Below, piece after piece: positions 47,390 to 55,714 of a stretch of 64,000 bases of DNA (the first letter of the stretch is position 1; each line of letters opens with the position of its first letter). The DNA lies in assembly GCA_026706025.1 (NCBI GenBank), contig JAPOZO010000089.1, forward strand, positions 1-64,000, given 5' to 3'. The notes beneath the pieces are model-generated. The model made no database searches and had not been told where the DNA came from. It worked only from the letters and a program-made list of their open reading frames with translations. Both the position numbers and the translations under genes were made by a program. The DNA comes from Candidatus Poribacteria bacterium. GTDB taxonomy: Bacteria > Poribacteria > WGA-4E > WGA-3G.

Positions 47390-50062
47390 TTACATCGAAA
47401 TCCCCAACAACCCGCGCGTCAACTGAAAATCCGTATTCCCTTTACCATGTAGCCTCGGCGTATACCGCCGCGAAGCAACTTCCACGATTAACGCCAATAG
47501 GTCATCAACATTAGCAGACACCGAATCCAAATCCGCGCCGTAATTGGCTTGTGCTGTGGCATCTGTAGAGACCTGAATGAGTGGTACCATTACATGCGAT
47601 TGCAACGGCGCACCAACGATATGTGCAAATGCCAAATCTACGCCCGTCGCACCCAAGCCTGTCAACGTCTCCGTCGGTTGATCCGTCGGTGTCTCCATGA
47701 TGTGGAATCCCGCCTTCTCGACCCGCTGTCCATACGCTAAGGTAGTAGGCACACTCCGTGTGCCGTAACGTAAGAAAGTCGCGTTTGCAGGCACAATAAC
47801 CGTTCCACCCGCAACAACGATGCCATGCGTCAATTGCATCAGAGATTCAGAGACTTCCTCAATCGCCTCACCCGTCGATGTCACGGCTATGCAAAGGTGT
47901 TCTAATCCGACATCAATAACAGGAACAGACGGTTTACTGGCGAGTTCCTCCGAAAACCAGTCTTGCACTTTTTCAATAACGGCATCAATCCCGCCATCCA
48001 ACTGCACGCTCGCCCAACCGTACCGCTCCGGCGATATGCCGAGTTTCTGAATCTCATGCCGGACGTGGTCGTTATGCGTCTTTTCACAACCGTGTTCAAG
48101 GAGCAGGCCGAGCGCAACCGTCGGATGTGTGAGATGTCCGATCATCGTGCGGGTATAAATCTCCTCAGAGCGTCCGCCAGAAACACCACACCCTTCCGTA
48201 TGCGGAAGCGCAACAAAACGGGATATACCCTGCTTCTCGCCAATCCCGCGTTCATTGCAGCGGTGCGCAATCATCTGTGCAATCTGTCCAGAGCAGAGAC
48301 TCGTAGGCAAAATTAGCCCAACCTGATCCGTGCGGTAACCCACCTCCGTTTGGAGCGCACGGAATTGCAAAGTAGTAGGCACACTCCGCTGTGCCATAAC
48401 AGCGTCAATTGGGATCGGTTCGCCAGACTTCAATTCGGATTCCGTTAACAGCGGATCTAAATCTATAGGACCCGTCTGTTTCCAATCACGCCACAACGAG
48501 ACTTGAGAATGCCCGGCTTTCTCACCAACTGAACGTTCACCCGATGCAACATCCACCGTCAAATCCAGCATCGACTCGCCAAGCACTTCCATCGGCGTAC
48601 CGTCAAGATACGCCCCAGCGTTCACGTCCATATCCTTGGTAAGCATCTCATAACGTCCCGTCGTTGTGACAATCTTAATCGTCGGCACGAATGGGAAATT
48701 TGTGATGGATCCGTTGCCTGTCACGAAGAAAATCATATTAGAACCTGACGCTACCTGTCCAGCGATGCTCTCCAAATCGTTGCCGGGACTGTCCATGAAG
48801 TAATAGCCCGATTTCTCCATGAGTTCACTGTAATTGATAACATAATCAAGACAGACATCGGGATGCCGTTTCATCGCTGCACCGATTGATTTAATCGCAA
48901 TGTTATAGAGTCCACGGAAGTTATTGCCACCAGACGGATTGCCCTCCGCTGAGTGCCCGTGCCACGCGACGCGTTCCTTGAACCGTTCGATTGTATCAAG
49001 AAACTTACGCGCCGTTGGCACGTCGCGAGCGTTCTGCAGCACATAAGCCTCGGAGCCAATGAGTTCATCGGTTTCGGCGAGGTTGGCACACCCACCATAA
49101 CGGATAACTTCTTTCGCAACATAGGCGGCGAGTGGGTTCCCCGATACACCAGAGAATGCATCAGAACCACCACACTGCAAGGCGATTTTCAGATACGCCA
49201 GGGATTGTTCGGTGCGTGGCACGTTGTTCACACTTTCCAGCCATCCGTTAATAATTTCGGTACCATTCGCCAAATCCGCGTCGAAACTCCCTTGTAGCCG
49301 ATAGAAACGGTAAACGACATCATCTAAGGCGTAACCCTCGCGTTGCATGTATGACTGGAGCATCTCGTTTGTAACCGCCTCGGTGCCGTAGTCAACGAGC
49401 AGCATCGCGCCGATATTCGGATGGACAGTGAAACCTGCAAGCGTTCGGAGCAACATATCAATGTTATTGGGTGTCTGGCTCTCGCCACCCTCTGTGTGCG
49501 TTACAGCGACTATACCGTCTACATTCGGATAGGTTTCGGCACGCCGAGAACACATATCGGCAAGTCGTCTTGCGAAACCAGACGTACGTGCGGTTGTCCC
49601 CATGACGACGATATAGTTCCGTGTGCCGACACCACGGTTACCGGAACGCTGATAGCCGAGGAAGGAACGCTCGTTCGCGTGCCGTTGTACCTGTTTTCCG
49701 GGACGGAATTCAACGTCGTCTAATACATAGGGTGCCATCTTGTCGCTGAAGTTAGGTGTTTCCGGCAACGCGAAGGGTAAGTTTCTAATCGATAACGAAT
49801 CGATCATCTTCTGATTGCAAACGTAGTCGCCGGGGGCAATGGGGCGCGTAGCGAATCCAAACGGTAAGCCCCAAGACAGCAGCGGTGCTTCCTCCGAAAT
49901 CGGCTGGATGGCAAAGCGGTGACCTTCTAAGATGGTATGCGATAACTGAAATTGCTGTCCGTCATAATGAATACGTGTACCACCCTCCAAAGTTTGCGTA
50001 GCAATAGCGACATTGTCATCTGGCAACGGCAATCGTGCGACAGTCGTGAAATCATAATCCAT
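47390..50062 (-). CDS. UxaA-family (altronate/galactarate dehydratase-like) protein with duplicated core
   Basis: An 890-aa product. The start at 50062 is chosen because AAGGGGAG lies 9 nt upstream and the SAF domain begins at once; a longer frame upstream runs into an intergenic repeat. Residues 5-90 resemble a SAF domain (PDDNVAIATQTLEGGTRI). The core NYIVVMGTTARTSG ... HPNIGAMLLVDYGTE (about 140-240) is followed by the second UxaA domain with SDAFSGVSGNPLAAY. After residue ~600 a second copy of the core appears (GLILPTSLCSGQ, LPHTEGCGVSGG, HPTVALGLLLEHGCEK). The family dehydrates sugar acids using an iron centre. Only the C-terminal copy keeps both cysteines; copy 1 has HTEGGES and DYGTEA. 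The length is nearly twice that of E. coli UxaA. It probably acts on a sugar acid; the exact substrate is unknown. Confidence 0.85.
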   Translation of the reverse strand: MDYDFTTVARLPLPDDNVAIATQTLEGGTRIHYDGQQFQLSHTILEGHRFAIQPISEEAPLLSWGLPFGFATRPIAPGDYVCNQKMIDSLSIRNLPFALPETPNFSDKMAPYVLDDVEFRPGKQVQRHANERSFLGYQRSGNRGVGTRNYIVVMGTTARTSGFARRLADMCSRRAETYPNVDGIVAVTHTEGGESQTPNNIDMLLRTLAGFTVHPNIGAMLLVDYGTEAVTNEMLQSYMQREGYALDDVVYRFYRLQGSFDADLANGTEIINGWLESVNNVPRTEQSLAYLKIALQCGGSDAFSGVSGNPLAAYVAKEVIRYGGCANLAETDELIGSEAYVLQNARDVPTARKFLDTIERFKERVAWHGHSAEGNPSGGNNFRGLYNIAIKSIGAAMKRHPDVCLDYVINYSELMEKSGYYFMDSPGNDLESIAGQVASGSNMIFFVTGNGSITNFPFVPTIKIVTTTGRYEMLTKDMDVNAGAYLDGTPMEVLGESMLDLTVDVASGERSVGEKAGHSQVSLWRDWKQTGPIDLDPLLTESELKSGEPIPIDAVMAQRSVPTTLQFRALQTEVGYRTDQVGLILPTSLCSGQIAQMIAHRCNERGIGEKQGISRFVALPHTEGCGVSGGRSEEIYTRTMIGHLTHPTVALGLLLEHGCEKTHNDHVRHEIQKLGISPERYGWASVQLDGGIDAVIEKVQDWFSEELASKPSVPVIDVGLEHLCIAVTSTGEAIEEVSESLMQLTHGIVVAGGTVIVPANATFLRYGTRSVPTTLAYGQRVEKAGFHIMETPTDQPTETLTGLGATGVDLAFAHIVGAPLQSHVMVPLIQVSTDATAQANYGADLDSVSANVDDLLALIVEVASRRYTPRLHGKGNTDFQLTRGLLGISM

Positions 50063-50198
50063 ACAAGCCTGCTCCCCTTCTAATAACATCCTCATTTCTT
50101 TAAGGAAGGATAGGCAAAGCACTTCTTCCATCCTTCCACACTTCCAATCTTCCAATTCTTCAAGCAAGCAAACCGATTTTGCGTAAATTCTGTTAAAA

Positions 50199-50768
50199 TT
50201 AACGGCGGTAAATACTAACCTCAATTGCGTCCTGCTTCACCCACGGTAGGTCGATGTCAAACCAGTGTGTTTCAGATTCATAACGTTCGCGGACGTGCCC
50301 GAGATAATCCGCCATTGAATCTGCCCCGATACCGACGTTATCCGCCACGACGGTTGCGGGATCCGTCAGTCGCGACGCAATCGCCTGAAAACAAGGGAAA
50401 TAGTTACTGAAGTTGTTATCAAGGAGCAGAAAATCGACAGGATCTTGGATACTTTTGAGTACCTCTTGGGCATCACCGATGCGTGAATCGACGAGGTCTG
50501 TCATACCCGCGCGTTCAAAATTTGCGCGTGCCTGTGTCGCCCGGTCAGCGTCTATTTCGACTGTTATCAAACGTCCAACCCCAGCATCTCTCAATACGCG
50601 TAACATCCAGAGTCCAGAATAACCGATAGCCGTGCCACATTCAACAATAAGGGATGGCTTCGCTGCCTCAACACAAGCGGCGAGAAATTTCGCCTTTTCT
50701 TCGCCTAACATCGGGATTCTCTCTGCCTTACACTGTACCTCAACCTCCTGTAAAACCTCATCAAACAT
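50199..50768 (-). CDS. SAM-dependent O-methyltransferase-like protein
   Basis: An 189-aa product. The ATG at 50768 is preceded by GGAGG at the right distance; an ATG at 50780 would add four residues. Motif I is LIVECGTAIGYSGLWML (about residues 40-56), the acidic residue of motif II is in LITVEIDADRATQARANF, and DFLLLDNNFSNY is motif IV. This is the layout of class I catechol-type O-methyltransferases of the YrrM family. The cytoplasmic substrate is unknown. It is upstream of the UxaA-family gene on the same strand with 136 nt between, including a pyrimidine/purine repeat block, so joint transcription is possible but uncertain. Confidence 0.85.
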   Translation of the reverse strand: MFDEVLQEVEVQCKAERIPMLGEEKAKFLAACVEAAKPSLIVECGTAIGYSGLWMLRVLRDAGVGRLITVEIDADRATQARANFERAGMTDLVDSRIGDAQEVLKSIQDPVDFLLLDNNFSNYFPCFQAIASRLTDPATVVADNVGIGADSMADYLGHVRERYESETHWFDIDLPWVKQDAIEVSIYRR

Positions 50769-51085
50769 ATAAGCCTCCATTAGAACTCGGGTTGCCGTGT
50801 TCCAAACTTGACATCTGTCAATAGATATGCTAAATTTTTATTACATCGTATAAAACCTTATGAGAATAATCATACACGAAAACCCACTTTGCGGTCAAGA
50901 GTTCAGTACAACAGAAGTAATCAGCCATCAGTCATCAGCAGTCGGTTCTTCGTCAGGGTCAACGTTTGGTACGCATCAAGATTGTCTTTACTGATTGCTG
51001 ACCGCCTTTTTAATTCAGAAAAAAAAATTGCAACCAAATTCCCTGCTTGGTGTGTATTGTAGATAAGCACCTCCGGAGGGACCTG
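50769..51085. other. 317-nt divergent intergenic region
   Basis: It separates the methyltransferase (-) and ECF sigma factor (+) genes. TGCAACC (51028-51034) followed 16 nt later by GTGTATTGT could be an ECF-type autoregulated promoter, but the match is weak. CAGCCATCAGTCATCAGCAG (50930-50950 region) recurs in part near 63197 (TTCAGCCATCAG) and may be a dispersed repeat. No gene is seen. Confidence 0.35.
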
Positions 51086-51685
51086 ATGCCTGAGTTAGAC
51101 GATGAATTAATGGAACGCTACCAAAAAGGGGATGAAAACGCGTTTACGCTTCTCGTGCGCCGCCATCAGCAGCCACTTGTTAATTTTATTGCTCGGTTCA
51201 TCAATGACAGGGACAGTGCTGAGGATTTGGCGCAGGAGACGTTCATCCGCATCTTTAAAGCCGCGAACCGCTACAAATCAGAGGGGGCGCATTTTAAGAC
51301 GTGGATGTATCATATCGCCTCAAATCTCTGCAAAAATGAATTACGAAACCGAGGACGGCGAGACCGGTACAGAGTCAATAACGTTGTAAATAGCGAAAGC
51401 TATAGTGATGGCGACACAGAACAGATCGACTTAATCGCAAACGCGCCCGCGAACCCCGAGCTCCAACCGGAAATCGCACTCGAACGCAAGGAACTACGGA
51501 ACGCTATTCAAAAAGCTATCGCAGAACTACCAGAACAGTATAGGCTCCCGCTTGTGCTTCGTGATCTACAGGGGCTGAGTTACGATGAAATCAGCGAGGT
51601 ACTCGAACTTCGGAGCGGTACAACGAAATCTCGCATCAACCGCGCTCGGCTTATGCTTAAGGAAAAGTTAAAACCTTTTATTTGA
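51086..51685 (+). CDS. ECF-type RNA polymerase sigma factor
   Basis: A 199-aa product. The ATG at 51086 follows CCGGAGGGACCTG; the longer frame from 51047 lacks a ribosome site. Region 2 is at about residues 20-90 (LLVRRHQQPLVNFIARFINDRDSAEDLAQETFIRIFKAA ... TWMYHIASNLCKNELR). Region 4 is at about 130-195 (AIAELPEQYRLPLVLRDLQGLSYDEISEVLELRSGTTKSRINRAR), the helix-turn-helix that reads the -35. Regions 1 and 3 are absent, as in extracytoplasmic-function factors of the RpoE/SigW type. The next gene, 17 nt downstream, encodes a zinc-finger anti-sigma factor and the third an HtrA-like protein, an arrangement typical of envelope-stress control. Confidence 0.95.
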   Translation: MPELDDELMERYQKGDENAFTLLVRRHQQPLVNFIARFINDRDSAEDLAQETFIRIFKAANRYKSEGAHFKTWMYHIASNLCKNELRNRGRRDRYRVNNVVNSESYSDGDTEQIDLIANAPANPELQPEIALERKELRNAIQKAIAELPEQYRLPLVLRDLQGLSYDEISEVLELRSGTTKSRINRARLMLKEKLKPFI

Positions 51686-51702
51686 TGTTTTAGGAGTAAC
51701 GC

Positions 51703-52293
51703 ATGAACTGCTTACAGGTTGAGGAACACTTCTCTGCCCATCTTGAAGATACCCTCGATTACCAGACGCTGCAGGGCTTTGAAGGGCACCTCGGAGAATG
51801 CGAGGTGTGTCAACAGGAATATGCCCGATTTCAGGAATCTGTTAAAGCGGTACAGGAATTGCCGCAGATAGAACCCTCGCCGTACTTTATGTCAACGTTA
51901 CAACAACGACTCGCTACCGAACAACATGAACCCAATAGCGTTAAGGCAATTGCGACAACAAGTTGGAAACAGCTGCTTGACGTATTCCGTCGTCCGAAGT
52001 GGGCATTCAGTGGCATCATGGTATTGATTCTCACCGTAGCAGGGACCTATTTCTATCAAGAGCGTCCACTGTTCGATCAAAACCCCCGCCCAGCATCAGG
52101 AACAACTATGTCCCAAGGGGAACAGATAACAACATCGCCTGAGACACTTCGGATAGAACTCCCGCGTTTCGTAAGAAATAGCAGGCAGTTCGCACCGAGC
52201 GATGTTCTCTCAACACCAACGCAACCGATGCAGCAGCGTTATATGTTAAAGCAGGTGAGCTACACCAACGCCTCCACCAGCGGCGGGCTTTAA
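51703..52293 (+). CDS. Zinc-finger anti-sigma factor (membrane)
   Basis: A 196-aa product starting 17 nt after the sigma gene, behind TTAGGAGTAACGC. The N-terminus is a ZAS-type anti-sigma domain: CLQVEEHFSAHLEDTLD ... FEGHLGECEVCQQEYARF, with the HxxxCxxC zinc ligands at about residues 29-36. One membrane helix (about 105-122, SGIMVLILTVAGTYFY) is followed by a ~75-residue extracytoplasmic tail rich in Pro, Ser, Thr and Gln. It presumably holds the ECF sigma factor inactive at the membrane until the tail receives an envelope signal. The gene for the cognate HtrA-like protein follows after 98 nt and a GCGCGAGC/GCTCGCG hairpin repeat. Confidence 0.9.
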   Translation: MNCLQVEEHFSAHLEDTLDYQTLQGFEGHLGECEVCQQEYARFQESVKAVQELPQIEPSPYFMSTLQQRLATEQHEPNSVKAIATTSWKQLLDVFRRPKWAFSGIMVLILTVAGTYFYQERPLFDQNPRPASGTTMSQGEQITTSPETLRIELPRFVRNSRQFAPSDVLSTPTQPMQQRYMLKQVSYTNASTSGGL

Positions 52294-52342
52294 TTGGATA
52301 ATTCACGAGTACCCTCTTTTTGTAGGCGCGAGCTTTGCTCGC

Positions 52343-52370
52343 GATTCCGGAAGATTGCTCAAAACATGCA
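52343..52370 (+). repeat. GC-rich palindrome between anti-sigma and HtrA-like genes
   Basis: The segment TTTTTGTAGGCGCGAGC ... GCTCGCGATTCCGG (about 52317-52350) contains CGCGAGC/GCTCGCG with a TTT loop. It resembles the variable-stem, constant-flank repeats elsewhere in the window and could attenuate read-through into the HtrA-like gene. Coordinates of the outer edges are approximate. Confidence 0.35.
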
Positions 52371-52391
52371 AGCAAAGTAAGGAAATAAAGC

Positions 52392-53573
52392 ATGTACCTG
52401 ATAGAACCAAAACACCAACGATTGATAATCGGAATGCTCAGTCTACTTTTCTATGCAGTTACACCGAGCGTCGCAAACGAAAACGTTTTGCAGCTGCTTG
52501 AAAAGGAATTCCAGCAGATCGTCACCGACGCTCGCCCTGCCGTCGTGAAAGTTGTAGCGACGCAGATGATCCCACCGAACGCTGAAAAGTTGGTATTTAC
52601 GCGCCAAGAGATCGGCTCCGGCATTGTTATCAACACCACCGGACACGTCGTGACAACGACCTTTGAGATGGAAACACCAAGTAAGATTGAGATCATCTTT
52701 AACAACGGGGCAGTTTCCGCAGCGGAACTCGTTGGCACCGATATATTTACAGATATTGCCGTCCTCCAAGTCGCAGAGGCACCGCTAAAAACCCTACAGC
52801 CGCCGAAGTCTCAAACCGCAGCATCTCTGCCTCCGCCCGCTCTGGTTCGGCGTAAGACACGCATGACGAGGGAATTTAAAACCACACCCCGAGTGAAATG
52901 GGGGGACTCTTCAAAAATCAGTACCGGTTCTTGGGTTGTAACAATAGGAAGCTCTTACGGACATAGCCCGATCGTCTCTTTCGGTATCGTGGGGGGTTGG
53001 GATACCTTACCAAATCAATTGTGTAGAGAATTGATTAAAATCAATGCAGCGGTTACACCGGGCAACAGTGGCGGCGCCGTCATAAACACCTCAGGAGAGA
53101 TTGTCGGAATGATACTTGCTGTGTTGACAGAGCCACCTAATACCGCTAATTCATTGGCTGACACGCTTTTCCAAAAAGAGTTTAATCCCGATATTGCGAG
53201 ATTTCTTGTTCAAGAATTATCGCAAGAAAGCCGGACACAGGAAATTACCTTTGCCCTGCCGATGGAGATGGTTCGCGCAGTTGCTGAAGAAATCATTGAA
53301 CACGGAAAGGTAGCACGCGGCTGGCTCGGTGTTGAGGTAGAGGTCGTTGACCTTGGCGTCTTCATTACAGGCGTGATTGAAGACAGCCCTGCGCACAAAA
53401 GTGGTCTTTTACCGAGAGATCTTATCCTCGAATTTAACGAAGTGCCGGTACGCTCCTATGATGAACTGTTGAGATGTGTTGTGAGTGAGCGACCCGCCAC
53501 GAAGATTCAACTCAAAATCGGTAGAAACGGAACCGAACAACATTGTACGGTAATATTAGGCGAGAAAGAGTAA
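52392..53573 (+). CDS. HtrA/DegP-like trypsin-fold protein with PDZ domain, catalytic His missing
   Basis: A 393-aa product with a signal peptide (residues 1-28) and an AAGGAAA ribosome site. The trypsin-like domain runs from about residue 35 to 300. GSGIVINTTGHVVTTTFEME aligns with the DegP segment GYVVTNNHVVD and has Phe where the catalytic His belongs. The Asp region TDIAVLQV and the Ser motif TPGNSGGAVIN are intact. A PDZ domain (RGWLGVEVEVVDLGVFITGVIEDSPAHKSGLLPRDLILEFNEVPV) occupies about 310-390. The protein should fold as an HtrA protease but cannot use the normal triad, so a chaperone, sensor or decoy role is more likely. It is the third gene of the ECF sigma/anti-sigma cluster and probably part of that regulon. 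A sequencing error is unlikely, since the substitution sits in an otherwise clean frame. Confidence 0.88.
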   Translation: MYLIEPKHQRLIIGMLSLLFYAVTPSVANENVLQLLEKEFQQIVTDARPAVVKVVATQMIPPNAEKLVFTRQEIGSGIVINTTGHVVTTTFEMETPSKIEIIFNNGAVSAAELVGTDIFTDIAVLQVAEAPLKTLQPPKSQTAASLPPPALVRRKTRMTREFKTTPRVKWGDSSKISTGSWVVTIGSSYGHSPIVSFGIVGGWDTLPNQLCRELIKINAAVTPGNSGGAVINTSGEIVGMILAVLTEPPNTANSLADTLFQKEFNPDIARFLVQELSQESRTQEITFALPMEMVRAVAEEIIEHGKVARGWLGVEVEVVDLGVFITGVIEDSPAHKSGLLPRDLILEFNEVPVRSYDELLRCVVSERPATKIQLKIGRNGTEQHCTVILGEKE

Positions 53574-53578
53574 CACGC

Positions 53579-54661
53579 CTAACGCGTTATCTTTTTAAAC
53601 TCAGCAAGATATGCCGCCGCAATCTCACGATTCCCTTTGATAATCAACAGATTCTCACTATTCCGTTTTTCTGCGTTTTTGGAGAAATTGTAGGACCCCG
53701 TAATCACTGTATCTTCATCAACAACGATTACCTTGTGGTGCATAGTTCCACTATTTCCATCCTTAACAACCCGCAAGCCCGCTGCCGCCAATTTCCCAAA
53801 TTCGGAATGCTGATCCACCTGCCGCGCTTCAAATACACCCCGGACTTCAATACCGGATTGGAAGCGATCCCGCATTGCGCCACCGATCGCGTCGTGTGTA
53901 AACGAAAACGCCATAAAATGGATTGCGTTTTCAGCAGCTTTGATCTCCTTCAGCAGCGGCGAGACCGTATCACTCTCTGGTGAGAAATAGGTGAAAATCT
54001 CCGTCCCATCACTCAATTCCACCCTCGGATATGCTATAAACGCGCCAGAAGACTTTCCAAGCTGCGCATCAAGAAACAACTCTCGAAACTCCTGTGTGAA
54101 GTTGTATGCCAGTTGCACTGAATCAATGAGTATGACGTTATTATTATTTTTATATGCGCCGTTATGCGTGATGTTATAAGAACCGGTCCAGACGTACCGC
54201 TCATCAATCACGATGAACTTGTGATGCATCAACCCGTCATTATCACCGTCATCAGCGACAGGAATCCCGACTTCTTGCAATCGTTCAATTTCGGATTCAT
54301 TAATATTGTCCGCTTCTGTGAAGATCCGGACTGCCACCCCCCGATTGTGCGCTTTGATGAAAGCATCGGCTACTGGCACGGCATCTAAATCATAGAGCGC
54401 AGCATCAACTCGCATCGTCGCAGCACCGAGTTTATCAACAAGCCGTCTTTCTAAGGAATACGAGCTGCCAGCTGCATTGACCTCACTGAAATAGACCTCC
54501 CACGCGCCCTGAGTCGTCGTGTCAGGTCTACTTTTGTAATATTTGATGCCGAACCCGATTGCAACAGCACATAACAAAATGAGAATGAACGGTACAAATA
54601 ATTTCGGTTGACCACCCTGCGATGCTGCGCCGGTGTCATCTGTGCTCAAATTGCTATCCAT
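53579..54661 (-). CDS. Membrane-anchored phospholipase D-family protein (two HKD motifs)
   Basis: A 360-aa product. The start at 54661 gives a short acidic N-terminus, one membrane helix (about residues 22-40, LFVPFILILLCAVAIGFGI) and an external domain. Two HKD motifs are present: HHKFIVIDERYVWTGSYN (about 155-172) and HHKVIVVDEDTVITGSYN (about 305-322), each followed by the conserved NxxxN-E tail (KNNNNVIL, RNSENLLII). These form the paired catalytic sites of PLD enzymes, which attack phosphodiesters via a histidine. Compact two-HKD proteins with one anchor are often phospholipases or nucleases; cardiolipin synthases have two membrane helices. The gene converges on the HtrA-like gene, with 5 nt between stop codons. 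Its ribosome site is weak (ACGAGAAAAT). Confidence 0.87.
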   Translation of the reverse strand: MDSNLSTDDTGAASQGGQPKLFVPFILILLCAVAIGFGIKYYKSRPDTTTQGAWEVYFSEVNAAGSSYSLERRLVDKLGAATMRVDAALYDLDAVPVADAFIKAHNRGVAVRIFTEADNINESEIERLQEVGIPVADDGDNDGLMHHKFIVIDERYVWTGSYNITHNGAYKNNNNVILIDSVQLAYNFTQEFRELFLDAQLGKSSGAFIAYPRVELSDGTEIFTYFSPESDTVSPLLKEIKAAENAIHFMAFSFTHDAIGGAMRDRFQSGIEVRGVFEARQVDQHSEFGKLAAAGLRVVKDGNSGTMHHKVIVVDEDTVITGSYNFSKNAEKRNSENLLIIKGNREIAAAYLAEFKKITR

Positions 54662-54721
54662 ATTTTCTCGTACTACTTTTTTTTCATCCCCCTGATAAGG
54701 GGCGGGGAATGCCCATACGGG

Positions 54722-54798
54722 GAATGCCATAAGGCATTCATACCGTTGATTCGCATTCATACCCGGGGAAGCCCACACGGGCTTCATACCGTTGATTC
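54722..54798 (+). repeat. Palindromic repeat pair with constant ATACCGTTGATTC flank
   Basis: Unit 1 has the stem GAATGCC/GGCATTC (54722-54739) and unit 2 has GAAGCCC/GGGCTTC (54768-54785). Each is followed directly by ATACCGTTGATTC. Loop and stem differ together while the flank is constant. A partial third unit precedes them near 54704-54720. No gene occupies 54662-54822. Confidence 0.7.
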
Positions 54799-54822
54799 TG
54801 ATTCTTTACGGGGTTAAAAACA

Positions 54823-55713
54823 TTAGACACCCCACCTTTGGCGCGATGCCTCTAACGACTCAATTTTGGCATCTTCCTGCTTCCATGCGTAATGTCCTTT
54901 CGGTTTCTCACCGACCCACCTCTCATCAATCGGTTCGGATGCGAGCTGATAGCGTGTATCCGCCGTTATCCGAATTTTATCAGAGGTGTTAACCAGAGAG
55001 GCGTGCATGAGGAACATGCTAAAAACAATAAGGTCCCCTGCCGAAAACGTCGTTGTCGCCCAGTGTCCTCCAAACTTTTCAACGATTTCAAGCGGATCCT
55101 CACTAAAATGTCCTTCAATCATATCGCGGTCAACATCCGCCTTCCCATAAGTGGCGCGAACCTCCTCAAACCGATTAGAACCGAGACAGAAGACAATAGG
55201 TCCCATATCAAGCGATACATCGCCAAAGGGTGTCCAGCAGGAATAGAGATCTTGCGTGCCTCTCCCCATAAAGACGATATCGTAATGAATCGGGGAACCC
55301 GATCCGGGGCCTGCCGTGCGGAGCCATTTGAAATCAAACGTGCGTGCCTCGCCGCCGAGGAATCGCTTGAAAAAATCCATCACCGGTGCGCCTTCAACGA
55401 CGGCTTTAAATGCCGGTAGCTGCGTCAATGCCTTATTCCCCATCGAACCCGTTGACGTGGGTTCGGGGTACGCTGGGTTGAAGATCCCATCCATTAAGGG
55501 TGCATCAGGTGCAAGCATGCCTTTCACTGCGAGTTTCTCCAGAATCTGTCGGCGCGCCGTGAGGACAGCGTCTCGGTCGTGTAGCCCACGAAGCAGGAGG
55601 TACCCGTCCACTGCTATTCGTTCTTTCAGGGCATCGGGATTGTCAAGGATGTCATTGCTATCACGTAAATCCGTGCTGACTTCTATTTCCTGATTCAAAA
55701 AAGGTAACCTCAT
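54823..55713 (-). CDS. Phytanoyl-CoA dioxygenase (PhyH) family protein
   Basis: A 296-aa product starting with ATG after GTGAGGAATTGAG. The fold is a double-stranded beta-helix of Fe(II)/2-oxoglutarate dioxygenases. IHYDIVF (about residues 137-143) provides the HxD iron ligands. The distal part (FSAGDLIVFSMFLMHASLVNTSDKIRITADTRYQ, about 215-250) provides the second His (MHAS) and the Arg that binds 2-oxoglutarate (RITADTRYQ). N-terminal elements (GYLLLRGLHDRDAVLTARRQIL) are typical of the family. It probably hydroxylates a small organic molecule in the cytoplasm. Its start lies one base after the stop of the SUMF1-sialidase gene, so translation is coupled and the two proteins probably serve one pathway. 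Confidence 0.9.
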   Translation of the reverse strand: MRLPFLNQEIEVSTDLRDSNDILDNPDALKERIAVDGYLLLRGLHDRDAVLTARRQILEKLAVKGMLAPDAPLMDGIFNPAYPEPTSTGSMGNKALTQLPAFKAVVEGAPVMDFFKRFLGGEARTFDFKWLRTAGPGSGSPIHYDIVFMGRGTQDLYSCWTPFGDVSLDMGPIVFCLGSNRFEEVRATYGKADVDRDMIEGHFSEDPLEIVEKFGGHWATTTFSAGDLIVFSMFLMHASLVNTSDKIRITADTRYQLASEPIDERWVGEKPKGHYAWKQEDAKIESLEASRQRWGV

Positions 55714-55714
55714 C

